From assembly GCA_019639215.1 (NCBI GenBank), contig JAHBSH010000023.1, forward strand, positions 1 to 33,784: DNA of 33,784 bases, read 5' to 3'. This stretch comes from Acidobacteriota bacterium. GTDB lineage: Bacteria > Acidobacteriota > Blastocatellia > Pyrinomonadales > Pyrinomonadaceae. A model generated the notes under the pieces. It worked only from the letters and a program-made list of their open reading frames with translations, had not been told where the DNA came from and did not search any database. Positions 30,874 through 33,784 of this stretch are shown here, piece by piece. The translations under genes and the position numbers were made by a program. The first letter of the stretch is position 1, and each line of letters begins with the position of its first letter.

Positions 30874-31838
30874 TGGAAAAGGTGCGTCGATTCGCAACGA
30901 TATATTTTGCCATTCAAGGTATTGCAGTCATCCTTTGGTGGTTGCTGCTTTACGTGGAACCGGCCTACCGTTCTCACTTTCAACTGGACGGAAATTCGCA
31001 AACCTCATTGCTGGCATTTTGGCTGCCGGACATGGTTATCATGGCTGGAGGCTCTTTTTCCGCAGCTTTTCTAACTGCTGTCAAAAGCCGTTATCAGGTA
31101 ACTGCAATGTGGATTGCAGCGACAGCATTTGCATATTCGACGCTCTACACGATGTCTTACGCAGCGATGACAGGCAAAGGATGGTTAGGCGTTACGCTTA
31201 TGCTGCCTGCGACGCTCTGGAGCGGAGTTTTTGCTACAACCATAATGGTCGGAAGCGAGATGTTTAGAGCAGCCGTCGGGACATCAACAAGAAATGTTCT
31301 GTTCAAGACCTTTGCACAGATCGCAGTCGTATGGTCAGTTGTGCTTGTAGTCCTTCCGTATCTGCTGACATTGCTTGAGGACGAGCTGGGTATCCAGAGA
31401 TATACTTTCCGCTATCAAGCTGCCATTTCAATTTCGGCCTTTTTGATAGTGAGTGTGCTCGGTATTTGGGCGGCATATACGATGTCCAAGATCGGCAAAG
31501 GAACTCCGTTGCCGTTAGATCATGCAAGAAAAATGGTCGTTTCCGGGCCGTATGCATTTGTGCGAAATCCGATGGCTTTGTCCGGCATCGAGCAAGGTCT
31601 GGCTGTGGCGTTGTATTTTGGATCTCCGCTGGTGATGGTTTATGCACTGATCGGTTCAGCGATATGGCAGTTGGTTTTCAGGCCTTTGGAAGAGGACGAT
31701 CTGCTCGTCAGGTTTGGGATGGATTTTGAGGAGTATCGTCGTGAGGTTCGTTGCTGGCTGCCGCGTTTCTCACCTTACCAGAATGGCAAAAGTCCCGATT
31801 CTTCCAACTCCATCGAACGACCATCGGGCAGTATGTGA
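30873..31838 (+). CDS. Isoprenylcysteine carboxyl methyltransferase-like membrane protein
   Basis: A 321-residue protein with about seven hydrophobic segments. The C-terminal ~110 residues match ICMT/phospholipid methyltransferase-like enzymes: VVSGPYAFVRNPMALSGI with the RNPM motif, and EEDDLLVRFGMDFEEYR with a closing CWLPRFSPY. The N-terminal 200 residues are an additional membrane region. These enzymes methylate small or lipid-linked thiols or amines using SAM; substrate unknown. The final ~19 residues after SPY (NGKSPDSSNSIERPSG) run into the convergent DUF488 gene and look non-conserved. The start ATG shares one base with the aroA stop codon, indicating coupled translation. Confidence 0.82.
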   Translation: MEKVRRFATIYFAIQGIAVILWWLLLYVEPAYRSHFQLDGNSQTSLLAFWLPDMVIMAGGSFSAAFLTAVKSRYQVTAMWIAATAFAYSTLYTMSYAAMTGKGWLGVTLMLPATLWSGVFATTIMVGSEMFRAAVGTSTRNVLFKTFAQIAVVWSVVLVVLPYLLTLLEDELGIQRYTFRYQAAISISAFLIVSVLGIWAAYTMSKIGKGTPLPLDHARKMVVSGPYAFVRNPMALSGIEQGLAVALYFGSPLVMVYALIGSAIWQLVFRPLEEDDLLVRFGMDFEEYRREVRCWLPRFSPYQNGKSPDSSNSIERPSGSM

Positions 31839-32227
31839 ATCATACGGGCACCTTTTGTCTTGAGCGGCGGTGAAAGCAGAGCAAGACGATGACATTTTGA
31901 GCGAGGCACTTTATGGTCGCTAAGCGGATTGGATTCGGAACACATCAGGACCACTTTGACATCGGCGGCAAGTTCGAATATGCGATCGATGCCAAAGGCG
32001 AGCGTTTCAAGATCAGGTCTCAGTTTGCCGCCGCATTCCGGCAGGTGTTCATATCCTATTCCGTTCTCAAGCAATAATTCACGCAGAGCGACGCCGTTGA
32101 AATGCGGCCACCGCGACCGTGCAAATGAACGTACGTCGCACACCAATTCGATCTCGTATTTCCTGAGTAATTCCAGAAAGTATGGAAACGGGTGTTTCCC
32201 GTGGCCGATGGTATAGATCTTTGTCAT
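31775..32227 (-). CDS. DUF488-family protein
   Basis: A 150-residue protein with the DUF488 marks: YTIGHGKHPFPYFLELL at the start, CDVRSFARSRWPHFN (the conserved DVR and the S-R-x-P pattern), YEHLPECGGK in the middle, and LMCSESNPLSDH (the CxE...H segment, here with Cys/Glu/His) followed by KCHRLAL. Function unknown, and proposed as nucleic-acid-linked or methyl-group-related by fold; nothing here decides. AAGGTGA lies before the ATG. Its last 64 bases overlap the 3' end of the convergent methyltransferase-like gene. It follows the CDF transporter gene by eight bases on the same strand. Confidence 0.88.
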   Translation of the reverse strand: MTKIYTIGHGKHPFPYFLELLRKYEIELVCDVRSFARSRWPHFNGVALRELLLENGIGYEHLPECGGKLRPDLETLAFGIDRIFELAADVKVVLMCSESNPLSDHKVPRSKCHRLALLSPPLKTKGARMIHILPDGRSMELEESGLLPFW

Positions 32228-32235
32228 CGGTCACC

Positions 32236-33135
32236 TTATTCCAGATCGATATCCGCCATCGAAGCCGGATCGCTGATCGGTTCCATGTGTGTAAAAACTA
32301 TCGCTCCGGCAACGGCGATGCGGATGTCGTCTTCTATCCTGTCGATGAGTTTATGACCTTCGCGAATGCTCCATTCATCAGGCATCAGGATATGAACAGA
32401 AATGAAAATACGCGAGCCAGATTGTCTTGTTCGAAGAGCGTGATAGTCTATGCGGTCTTTTTCTACATAACCGTCCAAGACATCGGTCACTGCCTCCATA
32501 TCTTCTTCATCGATGGCAGTATCCATTAGGCCCAGGGCAGAACGCTTGACCACATTGTAGCCGGTCTTGACGATATTGACTGCGACCAAGATGGCGATGA
32601 TCGGGTCGAGAATATACCAGCCGGTGAAATTTACAACGATCAGTGCCAGTATGACGCCGACCGATGTCCAAACGTCGGTCATCAGGTGATGTCCATCGGC
32701 CTCAAGTGCGATCGAACGATGCTTCTTACCGGTACGGATAAGCAACTGGCCTACGATCAGATTCAGCACTGAGGCGACGCCTGAAATGGCAAGGCCTATA
32801 GAAACTTGTTCGATAGGCTGCGGAGCAAAAAGACGCTGAAACGCAACCCAAAAGATGCTCAGGGCCGCCATGCCTATCAGTGTACCTTCCAAAGCCCCGG
32901 CAAAATATTCGGCTTTGTAATGTCCAAAAGGATGATCGTCATCAGGCGGCCTAGCTGCTATCTTGAGCATCCACAGAGCAAACGCCGCTGCCACCAGATT
33001 TATTACAGACTCCAAAGCATCCGACAACAAACTGACCGATCCGGTCAGGTAATATGCGAGCGATTTCAGCGAAATGGTCGCAATGGCAGTCGCTATCGAA
33101 AGCCAGGCAAATCTTGTCAGATCCTTATTGGTCAC
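32236..33135 (-). CDS. Cation diffusion facilitator (CDF) family metal transporter
   Basis: A 299-residue CDF protein with six predicted membrane helices and a C-terminal cytoplasmic domain (about residues 205-299). DDDHPFGHYKAEYFAG (66-80) is the typical loop after helix 2. EADGHHLMTDVWTS in helix 5 supplies the HxxxD metal site (His150, Asp154). The helix-2 partner positions read Glu42 and Asn46 (DALESVIN) rather than the usual His/Asp or Asp/Asp. Substrate is probably a divalent metal such as Zn, Mn or Fe, exchanged for protons. The start codon is a GTG that shares one base with the stop codon of the acetyl-CoA synthetase-like gene upstream (TAGTG). The DUF488 gene follows after eight bases. 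Confidence 0.92.
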   Translation of the reverse strand: MTNKDLTRFAWLSIATAIATISLKSLAYYLTGSVSLLSDALESVINLVAAAFALWMLKIAARPPDDDHPFGHYKAEYFAGALEGTLIGMAALSIFWVAFQRLFAPQPIEQVSIGLAISGVASVLNLIVGQLLIRTGKKHRSIALEADGHHLMTDVWTSVGVILALIVVNFTGWYILDPIIAILVAVNIVKTGYNVVKRSALGLMDTAIDEEDMEAVTDVLDGYVEKDRIDYHALRTRQSGSRIFISVHILMPDEWSIREGHKLIDRIEDDIRIAVAGAIVFTHMEPISDPASMADIDLE

Positions 33136-33784
33136 TAAAAAGAATTATCGCGGAGTTTGCTGATTTCTACAACAGTCTGCGGATTCTCCAGTGTCGAAAG
33201 GTCGCCCGGGTCTTCGCCGAGGTAAGCGGAGCGGATGACGCGGCGCATAACCTTTGCATTTCGGGTTTTGGGCAGGGCGGTAACGAAATGTATCTTTGAC
33301 GGAGCGAGCGGTTTGCCCATGTCGCGCGAAACCAAAGCTTTCAGCTCGGTTTCGAGTGACGAGTAATTAGTAACAAGTGATGAGTCAGAAGATTTGTCTT
33401 CGCTTGTCACTTCTATCTTGTCACTTGTTACCACAAAAGCGACCATTGCGGTGCCCTTTACTTCGTCTGGGACGCCGATGACAGCGGCTTCGGTGACTAG
33501 CGGATGTGCAACCAAAAGGCTTTCAACCTCTGCCGGGCCGACGCGTTTACCGGCGACCTTTAGCGTGTCGTCGCTGCGACCGAGAATGAACCAATGGCCG
33601 TCTGCGTCACGCATTGCCCAATCGCCGTGGACCCAGATGTCTTTGAATCGTGACCAGTAGGTTTCTAGATAGCGTTCCTTTTCCTGCCAAAAACCGCGAG
33701 CCATGCCGATCCACGGCTGTTTTATAACGAGTTCGCCAACGGTGCCGTCTGGGACGGAGTTACCTTGTTCGTCCAGAATATCAA
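33135..33784 (-). CDS. Acetyl-CoA synthetase-like enzyme, C-terminal part (5' end beyond the window)
   Basis: The last 215 residues of an ANL-superfamily acyl-CoA synthetase, running past the right window edge. [20 protein letters not shown] and [23 protein letters not shown] are motifs typical of AMP-forming acetyl- or propionyl-CoA synthetases, followed by [13 protein letters not shown] and the end [20 protein letters not shown]. The catalytic lysine of the C-terminal domain is in NAKVMRR (near base 33253); the usual Ser-Gly before it is Asn-Ala. Between AMVAFVV and the [12 protein letters not shown] helix there is an extra stretch of about 25 polar residues (Ser/Thr/Asp/Glu-rich) encoded by inverted-repeat DNA. 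It is followed directly by the CDF gene with a one-base overlap. Confidence 0.88.
   Translation of the reverse strand, partial: DILDEQGNSVPDGTVGELVIKQPWIGMARGFWQEKERYLETYWSRFKDIWVHGDWAMRDADGHWFILGRSDDTLKVAGKRVGPAEVESLLVAHPLVTEAAVIGVPDEVKGTAMVAFVVTSDKIEVTSEDKSSDSSLVTNYSSLETELKALVSRDMGKPLAPSKIHFVTALPKTRNAKVMRRVIRSAYLGEDPGDLSTLENPQTVVEISKLRDNSF
33370..33431. repeat. Inverted repeat inside the acetyl-CoA synthetase-like gene
   Basis: GTAACAAGTGA (33370-33380) and TCACTTGTTAC (33421-33431) are perfect 11-base arms around a 40-base interior. The interior and left flank hold near-copies of the same words (GAGTGACGAGT, AAGTGATGAGT, TTGTCACTT). The stretch is in frame and encodes the Ser/Thr-rich insertion of the enzyme. 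Confidence 0.75.

Overview
The window looks like a chromosomal stretch from an Acidobacteriota-type bacterium, most likely the Blastocatellia/Pyrinomonadaceae side. This is an inference from moderate G+C (roughly 45-50% by eye), a fused aroDE gene, many secreted or WD40/YCF48-type repeat proteins, a zf-HC2 anti-sigma factor with a long periplasmic tail, and a MoxR/DUF58 locus. No rRNA or other phylogenetic marker is present to prove it. Genes are densely packed on both strands. There is no gene-free stretch above 300 bases, no insertion sequence, no phage gene and no CRISPR array.

Left part (1-9 kb). An incomplete WD40-repeat gene leading into a caspase-like domain leaves the left edge. Next come a type II NADH dehydrogenase and a ThiF/MoeB-type adenylyltransferase on the minus strand. 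A plus-strand group follows: an SRPBCC (AHSA1) protein, an ArsR-type repressor with a conspicuous double palindrome in front of it, a second SRPBCC protein and a DUF1801 protein. A rhodanese and a secreted protein of unknown function complete this part.

Middle (9-19 kb). A minus-strand string encodes a TspO-like membrane protein, the bifunctional AroDE enzyme and a zinc-ribbon protein. A small secreted Pro/Lys-rich protein, a strong terminator, tRNA-Val(CAC) and a solitary type IV pilin-like gene follow. A six-gene plus-strand string (about 5.8 kb) then encodes a MoxR ATPase, a TylF-like methyltransferase, a DUF58 membrane protein, an ECF sigma factor, its zf-HC2 anti-sigma factor and a secreted DUF4097 protein. 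This looks like one cell-envelope module with its own regulator.

Right part (19-34 kb). A tightly coupled plus-strand string encodes an SbcC/Rad50-like ATPase with an unusual hook, a small membrane protein, an RNase HI and a 14-repeat YCF48-type secreted protein. The start of the last gene lies on a short tandem repeat. Minus-strand housekeeping genes follow (era, prmA), then a large secreted TPR protein and an RsbW-like kinase/STAS antagonist pair. aroA and an isoprenylcysteine methyltransferase-like membrane enzyme are on the plus strand. DUF488, a cation diffusion facilitator and the C-terminal part of an acetyl-CoA synthetase-like enzyme close the window. The synthetase carries an in-frame repeat insertion.

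Recurring themes are secreted propeller proteins with 14 repeats (two of them), short-repeat DNA inside coding sequence (two cases), and genes whose -10 box lies so near the start codon that a leaderless mRNA is likely (three cases). The most system-like pieces are the MoxR-methyltransferase-DUF58-sigma/anti-sigma string and the SbcC-membrane-RNase H-YCF48 string. Neither is proven to be a functional unit from sequence alone.
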